Below the pieces are notes generated by a model. The model was given only the letters and a program-made list of their open reading frames with translations. It searched no databases and had not been told where the DNA came from. A program made the position numbers and the translations under genes. 64,000 nt of DNA from Rhodoferax sp. OV413 (lineage in GTDB: Bacteria > Pseudomonadota > Gammaproteobacteria > Burkholderiales > Burkholderiaceae_C): the NCBI GenBank assembly GCA_945861785.1, contig CAMAWD010000029.1, positions 1 to 64,000 of the forward strand, read 5' to 3'. Positions 55,883 through 63,956 of this stretch are shown here, piece by piece. Each line of letters begins with the position of its first letter. Positions within the stretch are counted from its first letter, which is position 1.

Positions 55883-56536
55883 ATGGTCACGAAAATGAAA
55901 AAAGACGCACCCACCCAGGCAGCTGGGGCCCACGTTGGTGGCTCGGTGAAGGATTCTGCGCAACAGATCTGGCAGGCCGGGCTGGGCGCATTCGCCAAGG
56001 CCCAGGCCGAAGGCACACGGGCCTTCGAGGCCCTGGTCAAAGAAGGCACGACACTGCAGCGCAAGACCCAGGCCGCCGCCGAGGAAAAAATCTCCGAAGC
56101 CACCAGCCGCATGAGCAACATGGCCACCGACATCTCGTCCAAGGCCTCGGGCCAGTGGGACAAGCTGGAAACCATCTTTGAAGAGCGGGTCGCCAAGGCG
56201 CTGAACAAGTTGGGGGTGCCGTCCGCCAAGGACATCAGCGCCCTGATCGCACGCATGGACGAACTCAACCTGAGCGTGCAAAAACTCTCGGGCGCTGCTC
56301 CGGCCAAGGCCAGACCGGCGGCACCCCGCAAGGCTGCAGCAAAAAAGAGCTCCGCGGCTGTGGCTCCCAAGGCGGTGGCACCGAAGGCGCCCGCACCCAA
56401 AACGCCAGTTCCGAAAACGCCAGTTTCGAAAACCCCGGCATTGAAGACGGCCGCGCCGATGCCCGAAGAACCAACTGCGGCCAAGGAAGTCGCCAAACCG
56501 GCAGTCAAACGCAGGCCGGCGCGCAAGACGGCCTGA
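55883..56536 (+). CDS. PhaF/PhaI-like phasin with histone-like C-terminal tail
   Basis: This 217-residue protein has a phasin N-terminal part (AQQIWQAGLGAFAKAQAEGT, RAFEALVKEGTTLQRKTQAA) with long amphipathic helices, then a Lys/Ala/Pro-rich tail from about residue 140 (VAPKAPAPKTPVPKTPVSKT), as in PhaF and histone H1-like proteins. Phasins coat PHA granules; the tail may bind DNA and link granules to the nucleoid. RBS AGGAAA precedes ATG 55883. Confidence 0.9.
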   Translation: MVTKMKKDAPTQAAGAHVGGSVKDSAQQIWQAGLGAFAKAQAEGTRAFEALVKEGTTLQRKTQAAAEEKISEATSRMSNMATDISSKASGQWDKLETIFEERVAKALNKLGVPSAKDISALIARMDELNLSVQKLSGAAPAKARPAAPRKAAAKKSSAAVAPKAVAPKAPAPKTPVPKTPVSKTPALKTAAPMPEEPTAAKEVAKPAVKRRPARKTA

Positions 56537-56587
56537 TCGGAGACCATCCGGCGCTGTACGTCCATATGGCAGCGGCACTTTTGATGC

Positions 56588-56610
56588 AAGGTGCCCCGGC
56601 ACCTTTTTTT
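56588..56610 (+). terminator. rho-independent terminator of the phasin gene
   Basis: AAGGTGCC-CC-GGCACCTT forms an 8-bp stem with a 2-nt loop (56588-56605), and the run of T continues to 56610. It lies 52 bases after the phasin stop, so the phasin is transcribed as a single gene. Confidence 0.85.
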
Positions 56611-56699
56611 GATCCTGCGCAATGCACCGTCCCGTCACCGATTCAATGCTGCAATGCAAAAAGTCGATTTGCACGCCTACCCCACTACACTCCACTTTC

Positions 56700-56933
56700 A
56701 TGAACCGGACAAACTCCCAGGCACGCCGGCCACGCACCGTGCTCGCCCTGGCTGGCGGCGGCCCGCTCGGGGCCATCTATGAAATCAGCGTCTTGAGCGC
56801 ACTGGACAACCCCAAGGCCCACCTGTGCGCCCCGCCACGGGCGCCCACGGCAATCGGACGCGCCATCGCGTCGCTCGAAGAGGTGATGGACGACCTCGGC
56901 CACCCCGCAAGGCACGTGGCGCACGCCCGCTGA
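56700..56933 (+). pseudogene. truncated patatin-like phospholipase remnant
   Basis: The frame begins NRTNSQARRPRTVLALAGGG followed by PLGAIYEISVLSAL, the N-terminal oxyanion-hole region (GGGxxG) of patatin-like lipases. It then jumps to a short unrelated-looking or C-terminal segment and stops after 77 codons. The catalytic GxSxG serine and the Asp dyad partner are absent. An internal deletion is the simplest explanation. Neighbours suggest the intact enzyme acted on PHA or neutral lipids. Confidence 0.7.
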
Positions 56934-56938
56934 CAGCC

Positions 56939-57601
56939 ATGGTCAAGAAGGCTCCCCGGCGCACCGCCGAGCGCATCCTGGAGGTCACGCTCGAGTTGTT
57001 CAACCGGTTTGGCGAGCCCAATGTGTCGACCACATTGATCTCTGCCGAACTCAACATCAGCCCGGGCAACCTGTATTACCACTATCCGGCCAAAGACGAG
57101 CTGATCAACTCCCTGTACGACCGCTTCGAGCGCTCCCTGGGCGAATTGCTCAACGCCAGCGATGATGTGCGCGACGTCGAGGACGCCTGGTTCTTCATGC
57201 ATTCGCTGTTCGAACTCATCTGGCAATACCGCTTTTTGTACCGCGACCTGAACGACCTGCTGTCCAAGAACCGGCGCCTGGAAACCCATGTGCAGACCAT
57301 GCTCAAGAACAAGACCCGTTCCATCCGGGCCATGCTCGACAGCATGATCCGCTCCGGCGCAATGCGCATGGATTCACGCGATGCGGAACCCACAGCGACC
57401 AGCATGGTGGTGGTGTTGACCTACTGGCTGAGCTTCGAATACGTGCGCGACCCGCGCAAGGCCCTCGAGCCGGAGAGCGCTCAGGCCGCGCTGTTGCGGG
57501 GTGCGCACCATGTGCTCAATCTCCTGGTGCCGTACCTGGAGCCGGGGCAACGCATGCACCTGGTGACTTTGGTGGGCGCATACGGCGGCCCGGTCAAGTA
57601 A
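56939..57601 (+). CDS. TetR-family transcriptional regulator
   Basis: This 220-residue regulator has a clear N-terminal HTH (TAERILEVTLELFNRFGEPN, VSTTLISAELNISPGNLYYH, YPAKDELINSLYDRFE) and a helical ligand domain (FFMHSLFELIWQYRFLYRDL). ATG 56939 lies five bases after the patatin remnant stop; longer in-frame starts would overlap it. It may regulate the storage-lipid genes around it. Confidence 0.88.
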   Translation: MVKKAPRRTAERILEVTLELFNRFGEPNVSTTLISAELNISPGNLYYHYPAKDELINSLYDRFERSLGELLNASDDVRDVEDAWFFMHSLFELIWQYRFLYRDLNDLLSKNRRLETHVQTMLKNKTRSIRAMLDSMIRSGAMRMDSRDAEPTATSMVVVLTYWLSFEYVRDPRKALEPESAQAALLRGAHHVLNLLVPYLEPGQRMHLVTLVGAYGGPVK

Positions 57602-57667
57602 AGTGGCACCTGCATGGCAGGTTCCGAGTACCAATTGGCGCAGACCAAGCACACCGAGGAGACCGAG

Positions 57668-58441
57668 ATGGGCAAATGGACCTTGTTTCCGTATGCTGGC
57701 GACTACCAGTTTGATGCAGCGAGCGTCAAGAAGCACTGGTCCCGTCTGCATTGCGGCGACGCAGAACCCCTGCCGGGCGACCGGCGGCTGCTCGACGCAT
57801 GGGCGCTGTTCCACAACGGCGAGTTCCAGAATGCGATGGACGCCGGGCTCAAGATCGGCCTGCGCGGCGTCACACTGGCCAACAAGGCCGCCTGCGTCTA
57901 CGCCACCTACCTGGAGCAAACGGAAAAGAGCCGGCTGGACATGTACCGCGAAGTCGCTGAGCGCGCCGAGGCGCATACCGCACAGGACCCTGGCAACCCC
58001 AACGCCTACTATTGGCAGGCCTACGCCCTTGGGCGGTACTGCCAGGGTATCAGCGTGGCCAAGGCCCTGGCACAAGGCCTGGGAGCCAAGGTCAAGTCGG
58101 CCCTGGAACACACCATCAAATTGCAGCCGCGCCATGCAGACGCCCACATCGCGCTGGGGGCCTTCCACGCAGAAGTCATCGACAAGGTGGGCACACTCAT
58201 CGGCGGCATGACCTACGGCGCCCGCAAGGACATCGGGCTGACGCTGTTCCAGGAGGCAATGCGGATCAACCTGGAGTCCGCGCTGGCGATGGTCGAATAC
58301 GCGAACGCACTGTTGATGCTCGAAGGCGACCACCGCATGACGGAAGCCACGCGGCTGTACCAGCAGGCGGCCGCCTTCAAGCCGCTGGATGCCGCCGAAC
58401 GGCTCGAAGTGGAAATGGCGAAGGCAGAGTTGGCAGAATGA
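57668..58441 (+). CDS. helical-repeat (TPR-like) protein of unknown function
   Basis: This 257-residue protein is built from repeated helix pairs, for example LLDAWALFHNGEFQNAMDAG, NPNAYYWQAYALGRYCQGIS, HADAHIALGAFHAEVIDKVG and ALAMVEYANALLMLEGD, so it is TPR-like. No signal peptide is seen. RBS GGAG precedes ATG 57668. It follows the TetR gene by 66 bases. No function can be assigned; it may be a scaffold in lipid or PHA metabolism. Confidence 0.75.
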   Translation: MGKWTLFPYAGDYQFDAASVKKHWSRLHCGDAEPLPGDRRLLDAWALFHNGEFQNAMDAGLKIGLRGVTLANKAACVYATYLEQTEKSRLDMYREVAERAEAHTAQDPGNPNAYYWQAYALGRYCQGISVAKALAQGLGAKVKSALEHTIKLQPRHADAHIALGAFHAEVIDKVGTLIGGMTYGARKDIGLTLFQEAMRINLESALAMVEYANALLMLEGDHRMTEATRLYQQAAAFKPLDAAERLEVEMAKAELAE

Positions 58442-58453
58442 CCCTGCGCCCGC

Positions 58454-59974
58454 TCACTCCCCCCAGGGCAGCATCAGCGTCACCAGCGACAACTTGGCGA
58501 ACTCCGGCTCGAAACCGTCGATGATCTTCTGCGGGTCAGGGCACAAGGTGCCGTCGGTGATCACACCAAACTGCACCCCGCCGGCATAACTGAGGATCGA
58601 CACACCCAGACCCACGGTGCCGCTCTGGGGCACCCAGAACAGGTTCTGCTCCACCGTGGCGCCGAGGAACTTGACCTTCTCGCGCGGTCCCGGCACGTTG
58701 GTCATCACCGCGGTGGTCTTCTTGGAGAACAGGTTGAGCATGGCGTCTTGCGCCGGTTTGATCAGCAGGCCCGCGACAGCCAGCAAACCAAACGCCATCA
58801 GCGGCTGCATGCTGCCCTTGAGCTGGCCCATGCGCCGGCGCACCTCGTAGACCCGTTCGACCGGGTTGTCCAGGCCGATGGGCAGCACCACTGGCGCCAG
58901 GCCGAAGCGGTTGCCAAGCTTGTAGGTTTGCTCGGCCGGGCGCAGGTTGACCGGCACCATGGCGCGGATTTCCTTGCCCGTGACGGAGTCACCATGGCCA
59001 CGCAGGTAGTTGGCGATGGCGCCGGCGACGCAGCTCAGGAGCACGTCGTTGATCGAGCAGTTCAGTGCCTTGCCGACCGCCTTGACCTCGTCCAGCGGGA
59101 TCGGCCCGCACCAGGCGACGCGTTTGGTATTGCCCGGGGTGCCCTTGAGCCGGGTGTGGGAGTCGTCCGGCATCAGCGCCAGGGCCGCCGCATCGCGCAC
59201 GACCTGGTAGGCCATGCGGGCCATGTCGGCCGAACCGGCCAGGCCTTTGTCCATGCTTTTTTGGGGTTCCATCAGCATGTCCAGCGCACTCACGGCGCCG
59301 CTGCCGGCGCTGTCGAGCGCCTTGACGGCCACGTCGGTGAAAGGCTTGATGAGGGTGTCGGTGATCCAGTCTTCGGCTGCTTCGAGCCCCTCACGGTGCG
59401 GCTTGCCGCGCTTGCGCTCCGGCGGCGCCGTGCCACCGTCGACCAGCGACTGCGTCACGCCGATCAGGGCGATGCCGTCGGCGATGCAATGGTGGATACG
59501 CACCATCATGGCCGAGCCGCCCTGGTAGTTCTCGATCAGGTGAAACTGCCACAGGGGGCGGTCCTTGTCGAGCGGGGTCACGGCGAGTTCGGCCAGGCGG
59601 TCCTGCAAGGCCTCCTGCTCGCGCCCTTTCGGCTTGCGCTTCAGGGTGTCGGTGACCACATGGCGCTCGATATCGAAATCCGCGTCGCGCACCCAGGTCG
59701 CACCCGCTGCGTCCTGCACCACGCGCTGCATGAAACGCGGGTATTTCAGCAGCCGTTCCTCGATCCGCTGGCACAGGTCGGCGTAGCGGATGGCGGGCTT
59801 CAACACCCAGACACCGACGATCATCATCAGGTTGCTGGGGGAATCCATGCGCAGCCAGGCGGTGTCCACCTTGCCCATGCGCTCCCCACTGAGGCCCAGC
59901 GTGCCGCTGACTGCATCCTTGACGTTGTCGCCCACCTGCCGCGCGACCTTGCGGGCGTTGATCCGGGTCACCAT
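58454..59974 (-). CDS. wax ester synthase / diacylglycerol acyltransferase (WS/DGAT)
   Basis: This 506-residue bifunctional acyltransferase joins acyl-CoA to a fatty alcohol or diacylglycerol. The catalytic HHxxxDG motif is HHCIADG (161-167), preceded by RPLWQFHLIENYQGGSAMMV, and the C-terminal WES-type blocks are PVNLRPAEQTYKLGNRFGL and TNVPGPREKVKFLGATV. RBS AGGAGAC precedes ATG 59974. Together with the acyl-CoA reductase at 53649 it gives a complete fatty alcohol to wax ester route. Confidence 0.93.
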   Translation of the reverse strand: MVTRINARKVARQVGDNVKDAVSGTLGLSGERMGKVDTAWLRMDSPSNLMMIVGVWVLKPAIRYADLCQRIEERLLKYPRFMQRVVQDAAGATWVRDADFDIERHVVTDTLKRKPKGREQEALQDRLAELAVTPLDKDRPLWQFHLIENYQGGSAMMVRIHHCIADGIALIGVTQSLVDGGTAPPERKRGKPHREGLEAAEDWITDTLIKPFTDVAVKALDSAGSGAVSALDMLMEPQKSMDKGLAGSADMARMAYQVVRDAAALALMPDDSHTRLKGTPGNTKRVAWCGPIPLDEVKAVGKALNCSINDVLLSCVAGAIANYLRGHGDSVTGKEIRAMVPVNLRPAEQTYKLGNRFGLAPVVLPIGLDNPVERVYEVRRRMGQLKGSMQPLMAFGLLAVAGLLIKPAQDAMLNLFSKKTTAVMTNVPGPREKVKFLGATVEQNLFWVPQSGTVGLGVSILSYAGGVQFGVITDGTLCPDPQKIIDGFEPEFAKLSLVTLMLPWGE

Positions 59975-60138
59975 GGTCGTGTCTCCTGCCACGCGGGCAA
60001 TGAAAGCGGGGCCTCGCGGCGTCCGGTTGAAATCGATGCCCGTTATTGTGGCGTCAAAAGGGGGCTTAAGATACTGCGCATATACCCGCACCGGGCCGCG
60101 CCACCGACCCGGCTTGAACCACCCCCGATGGAGCACCC

Positions 60139-60393
60139 ATGGCCGACCTGAAAATGAAGTTCGAAGCCGCCGCCGCGAATTCGAAGAACCTGAGCGAGCG
60201 CCCCGACAACGCCACCCTGCTCAAGATCTACGCGCTCTACAAGCAGGGCAGTGGCGGCGACAACACCGACAAGAAGCCCGGTTTCGGCGACATGGTGGGA
60301 CGCGCCAAGTGGGACGCATGGAACGGCCTCAAGGGCACCTCGCAGGACGACGCCATGCAGCAGTACATCGACCTGATCGAATCGCTCAGCTGA
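60139..60393 (+). CDS. acyl-CoA-binding protein (ACBP)
   Basis: This 84-residue ACBP has ADLKMKFEAAAANSKNL, NATLLKIYALYKQGSGGDN (YALYKQ acyl-CoA motif) and FGDMVGRAKWDAWNGLKGTS (KWDAW motif). It binds and buffers long-chain acyl-CoA in the cytoplasm. It is divergent from the WS/DGAT gene and overlaps the end of the CoA-transferase gene by 8 bases tail to tail. Confidence 0.94.
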   Translation: MADLKMKFEAAAANSKNLSERPDNATLLKIYALYKQGSGGDNTDKKPGFGDMVGRAKWDAWNGLKGTSQDDAMQQYIDLIESLS

Positions 60394-61621
60394 TCACGCC
60401 ACGCGCGCGCAGCGCGTCGATCTGCTCCGGGGTGACTCCCACCTCGCGCAGCACCGCCTCGGTGTCTTGCCCCAGCGCCGGCGCATTGCGGCGGTGGTTG
60501 CCGGGAGTGCGCGACAACTTGGGCACGAAACCGGGCACGGTCATGCTGGTGCCATCCGACAGGTCCACCGAGGCCAGCATGCCGCGCGCCGCGAAATGCG
60601 GGTCGGCCGCGATGTCGGCCACGGTGTAGATCCGGCCCGAGGGCACGCTGGCCTGCTCCAGCGCCGCCATCACCTGCATTACAGGCAATGTCTGCGCCCA
60701 GGCGCCGATGGCAGCATCGATCTCCTGCACCCGCAACACCCGCCCGGCGTTGTCGGCCAGGGCCGGGTCTTGCCCAAGGTCGTCACGGCCGATGGCGTGC
60801 ATCAGGCGCTTGAAGATGCTGTCCCCGTTACCGGCGATGATGGCGTAGGCGCCATCGGCGCAGCAATAGGCATTGGTGGGCGCAATTCCCGGCAAGGCGC
60901 TGCCGGACGGGCCGCGGACAGCACCAAAGGCGCTGTACTCGGGCAACAGGCTTTCCATGCAGTTGAACACGGCCTCGTACAGGGCCACGTCCACCACCTG
61001 GCCCAGCCCCCGGGGCGCATCCGGTGTGCGCGTCTGATGGCGGTGGTGCAGCGCCATCAAGACCCCGATGACACCATGCAGGGATGCCAGCGTGTCCCCG
61101 ATGCTCACCCCGGTGCGTACCGGCACCCGTCCGGGCTCGCCGGTGAGGTGGCGCAGCCCACCCATGGCTTCAGCCACAACACCGAAGCCGGGACGGTCGC
61201 GGTACGGGCCGCTTTGCCCGTAACCGCTGATGCGCAGCATGATCAGGCCCGGGTTGGCCGCCTGGAGCACCTCGGGCCCCAACCCCCAGCCCTCCATCGC
61301 GCCGGGACGGAAATTTTCGATCAGCACATCGGCCTGCACCGCCAGCTTGCGAACGATTTCCTGCGCCTCTGGCTGGCGCAGGTCGAGCGCCACCGACTGC
61401 TTGTTGCGCGACTGCACCTGCCACCAGACCGAGGTTCCGTCCTTGAGCAGGCGCCATTTGCGCAGGGGGTCGCCCCCTGCTGCGCCGCCGCTGGCCGGTG
61501 GCTCGATCTTGATCACATCCGCGCCGAAGTCGCCCAGCGTCTTGGCGGCGAACGGGCCCGCAATCAGCTGGCCGAGCTCGATCACCCGCAATCCCTTCAG
61601 TGGGCCGGTCGCGGGCATCAT
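60386..61621 (-). CDS. CaiB/BaiF family III CoA-transferase
   Basis: This 411-residue family III CoA-transferase has GLRVIELGQLIAGPFAAKTL, DFGADVIKIEPPASGG, FRPGAMEGWGLGPEVLQAAN, SGYGQSGPYRDRPGFGVVAE and QVVDVALYEAVFNCME. The catalytic Asp is expected in the conserved DVALYE segment. It would move CoA between carboxylic acids. Two ATG codons, 61621 and 61618, are available; the gene is coupled to the PHA-granule protein by ATGA. Confidence 0.9.
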   Translation of the reverse strand: MMPATGPLKGLRVIELGQLIAGPFAAKTLGDFGADVIKIEPPASGGAAGGDPLRKWRLLKDGTSVWWQVQSRNKQSVALDLRQPEAQEIVRKLAVQADVLIENFRPGAMEGWGLGPEVLQAANPGLIMLRISGYGQSGPYRDRPGFGVVAEAMGGLRHLTGEPGRVPVRTGVSIGDTLASLHGVIGVLMALHHRHQTRTPDAPRGLGQVVDVALYEAVFNCMESLLPEYSAFGAVRGPSGSALPGIAPTNAYCCADGAYAIIAGNGDSIFKRLMHAIGRDDLGQDPALADNAGRVLRVQEIDAAIGAWAQTLPVMQVMAALEQASVPSGRIYTVADIAADPHFAARGMLASVDLSDGTSMTVPGFVPKLSRTPGNHRRNAPALGQDTEAVLREVGVTPEQIDALRARGVIS

Positions 61622-62013
61622 TTCTTCGCTCCCCCGGCCTTCTTGGTCGCCGGTTTGGCCTTGGCCTTTTTGTCTGGATGGGCGTGGGCATGCGTGTGCG
61701 CAGGCGCGTGCGCGTGCGCGTGCGCGTGGGGCAGCAGGGCATCGAGCATGGCGACGATTTCGGACTCGATGCGCCCCTTGAATGCGCCAAGCAAAAAACC
61801 CAGCCGCGCACCAAGTTCAAACTTGTCCTTGGTGACATGCAGTTCGCCCTGCACGCCAGACCGCTTGAAATGGACCAGGTCCGCGGTGCGCCCCTCTTCG
61901 TAGCTGCACTCCATGCCGAAGTCCTTCTCAACCTGCTCGGCCCACTCGAACGCGATTCTGCGCGCCTTTGCCAAGCCCAGCGCGTGCTCGCGCAGTATGT
62001 GTAGATCAGCCAC
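61618..62013 (-). CDS. PHA-granule-associated protein with His-rich C-terminal tail
   Basis: This 131-residue protein belongs to the polyhydroxyalkanoic acid system (PHA_gran_rgn) family: ADLHILREHALGLAKARRIA, FEWAEQVEKDFGM, GVQGELHVTKDKFELGARLG and FLLGAFKGRIESEIVAMLDA. The C terminus adds a long HAHAHAHAPAHTHAHAHP stretch and a Lys-rich end, not usual in this family. The GTG start at 62013 fits the family beginning; the longer frame to 62313 has no support. Confidence 0.85.
   Translation of the reverse strand: MADLHILREHALGLAKARRIAFEWAEQVEKDFGMECSYEEGRTADLVHFKRSGVQGELHVTKDKFELGARLGFLLGAFKGRIESEIVAMLDALLPHAHAHAHAPAHTHAHAHPDKKAKAKPATKKAGGAKK
61704..61728. repeat. alternating purine-pyrimidine GCGTGC repeat
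   Basis: Twenty-five bases of strictly alternating purine-pyrimidine with a GCGTGC period encode the Ala-His repeat. Such tracts can adopt Z-DNA and are prone to slippage in steps of two codons. Confidence 0.6.
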
Positions 62014-62026
62014 CGTAAATCCCCGT

Positions 62027-63142
62027 CTATTGCGTTGTGGTTGTAAGAATGCGTCTGCGTTCGGGCGCAGGCCGGTCTGCAAGGTGCCGTACCGCATCAT
62101 AAAACGCCCGCCAGTCACGGCCCTGGCGCTCGAACAGCGCCTCGAACCCCGGCACAAGTTCGTCGTAGGCGGCCTGCGCACCGAAGCTGGCATTGTTGGC
62201 CCTGGCCACCCATGGGTCGTAGCCAGCGTAGCCGCCCCATGCAGCCTTGAGGGCCGTATACCGCGCACGGAAGTCCGCCATGGCGGCCTGCTTGTCGCGC
62301 GCCAGCTGCTCACGGTCCGCAGTGCTTTCAGCCGGCCCGCGGTAGATCACCTGAAGGCGCTCGCGGGTTGCCAGCGCGAGGGCACGCAACTGCCTGCGCC
62401 GGGCGTCGAAATCGGCATAGTCAGTGCGCGCCCGGTCAGAGGCGCGCAGGGCCAGCCAACGCGCGCCGCCAAGCTGCTCCACGGCAGTGGCAAAGGATTC
62501 GTTGAACATGGTGTCATCCGCCACATACAGCACCTGATGGGACAACTCGTGAAACATCAGGCGGGCCAGTTCCCCCTCGGGAAGGCTCACGAAGGTATTC
62601 AGGAGCGGATCACCACCGGCCCAGTTCATCCACCCGAGCGTCGAATACGCGGGCACCCCGTAGACCGACACCTCCAGGCCCTGGGCCTGCAGCTGCTGCG
62701 CCAGCTCGCGCGCATCGGCTTCGCGAAAATAGCCCCGGTAACCGACACACCCCGCGACCGGGAAACACCAGGTCTTGAGGGTGAGGGAGAACTCGGGCGC
62801 AGCCACCACGTTCCACACCACCGCGCTGCGTTGAAGATCGGCATAACGGCGGTAACTGGCGTTGTCGGGCAGCGCCAGTTCGCTCACCGCGAAGTCCCGG
62901 ATGCGCTGTGTCAGCGCGAGCCGCTCCTTGAGCAAGGGCGGCGCCTGCGGATCGGCCAGCCAGTCCGACACCGGCCGGGCGGCTTGCATCAACGCCACAT
63001 GGCCGCTGACCGACTGCCAGTAATACCGTGTGTCGGCGCAACCACCCAATGCCAGTGCCAGCAGGACCAGTGCGAGCAGGCGCGCCTTCAGGCCAGGCTG
63101 CGTCTGATTCGGGCGAGCGGCAAGCGAACGGTTGCGGTGCAT
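62027..63142 (-). CDS. putative aminopeptidase lipoprotein (HExxH)
   Basis: This 371-residue protein has a signal sequence with lipobox LALGGC (Cys35), so it is probably a lipoprotein. The zinc motif is H198-E-L-S-H202 in ARLMFHELSHQVLYVADDTM, and E215 in MFNESFATAVEQLGG is the likely third ligand. PAYSTLGWMNWAGGDPLLN is also typical of the pfam10023-like predicted aminopeptidases. ATG 63142 begins a natural signal peptide (RNRSLAARPNQTQPGLKARL). No catalytic data exist for this group. Confidence 0.85.
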   Translation of the reverse strand: MHRNRSLAARPNQTQPGLKARLLALVLLALALGGCADTRYYWQSVSGHVALMQAARPVSDWLADPQAPPLLKERLALTQRIRDFAVSELALPDNASYRRYADLQRSAVVWNVVAAPEFSLTLKTWCFPVAGCVGYRGYFREADARELAQQLQAQGLEVSVYGVPAYSTLGWMNWAGGDPLLNTFVSLPEGELARLMFHELSHQVLYVADDTMFNESFATAVEQLGGARWLALRASDRARTDYADFDARRRQLRALALATRERLQVIYRGPAESTADREQLARDKQAAMADFRARYTALKAAWGGYAGYDPWVARANNASFGAQAAYDELVPGFEALFERQGRDWRAFYDAVRHLADRPAPERRRILTTTTQ

Positions 63143-63223
63143 GGCCGCATTGTGCTGGAAAGAACGCGCGCGCCGGCTTGCCTTTGTGCGGTCAAGGCTC
63201 AAACTGCCGTATGCTGCGACGAG

Positions 63224-63529
63224 ATGCCCCGTCTGACCCAAGCACCCAACTTCGCCATCGCCACGTTGTGGGCCGAGGCGCTCCAGAACCTGGGCGTCGC
63301 CACCAGCGTGCAGCGGCAGTACCTTGGCGGGGTGGCCGGGGAACTGCCCCCGGACCAGTGCCTGCCGGAAGTCTGGTTCACGCACCCTGAGCAGGAAGCC
63401 CGGGCACGCGAACTGCTGCACGACCTGCAACATGTGCCCCAGCGACGCTGGACCTGCGCCTGCGGCGAACTGGTAGAGGGCGGCTTCGAGCAGTGCTGGA
63501 ACTGCCAGGCGCTGATGCCGGTGGCTTGA
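63224..63529 (+). CDS. DUF2007-domain protein with zinc ribbon
   Basis: This 101-residue protein has an N-terminal DUF2007-like part (FAIATLWAEALQNLGVATSV, WFTHPEQEARARELL) and a C-terminal zinc-ribbon (CACGELVEGGFEQCWNC) with four cysteines. It is predicted to be a small cytoplasmic signalling or regulatory protein. It is divergent from the peptidase gene with an 81-base gap. Confidence 0.82.
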   Translation: MPRLTQAPNFAIATLWAEALQNLGVATSVQRQYLGGVAGELPPDQCLPEVWFTHPEQEARARELLHDLQHVPQRRWTCACGELVEGGFEQCWNCQALMPVA

Positions 63530-63563
63530 GCGCAGCACGGAGCTTGCCTGATGCGCTGCGGTG

Positions 63564-63956
63564 TCAGTCCGGCAACACCGCAGTCACCTCGATCTCGACC
63601 TTGGCGCGGGCTTCCACGAGCGCCGCAACCTGCACGCAGGTCATGGCTGGAAAGTTGCGCCCGATGATTTCCCGGTACACCTGGCCGAGTTCCTTGAGCC
63701 GGGCGTTGTATTCGACCCGGTCCAGGATGTACCAGGTCATGCGGACCATGTGCTCGGGGCCGGCACCGGCCTCGTTCAGCACTGCCACGATGTTGCGCAG
63801 GGCCTGCGCCGTCTGGGCGATGAAGTCATCGCTCTCGAACTGCTGCTGGCCATTCCAGCCGATCTGCCCGCCGACAAACACCTGCGTGCCGCGCGCGGCG
63901 ACCCCATTGGCATAACCCCTGGCGGGAACCCATCCGGGCGGTTGGAGAAATCTCAT
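63564..63956 (-). CDS. Rid-family (RidA/YjgF-like) protein without the catalytic Arg
   Basis: This 130-residue Rid-fold protein has VFVGGQIGWNGQQQFESDDF, AQTAQALRNIVAVLNEAGAG and NFPAMTCVQVAALVEARAKV. In RidA itself the arginine of NFPAR-type motifs binds the imine substrate; here methionine stands in that place (PAMTC), so classical deaminase activity is doubtful. The start overlaps the upstream acyl-CoA synthetase stop (ATGA), so it probably serves that pathway. Confidence 0.88.
   Translation of the reverse strand: MRFLQPPGWVPARGYANGVAARGTQVFVGGQIGWNGQQQFESDDFIAQTAQALRNIVAVLNEAGAGPEHMVRMTWYILDRVEYNARLKELGQVYREIIGRNFPAMTCVQVAALVEARAKVEIEVTAVLPD

Noticed and set aside
58748-60151. 467-codon plus-strand frame opposite the WS/DGAT gene
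   Set aside because: The minus strand carries the HHxxxDG acyltransferase; the plus frame shows only His/Gln-rich filler.
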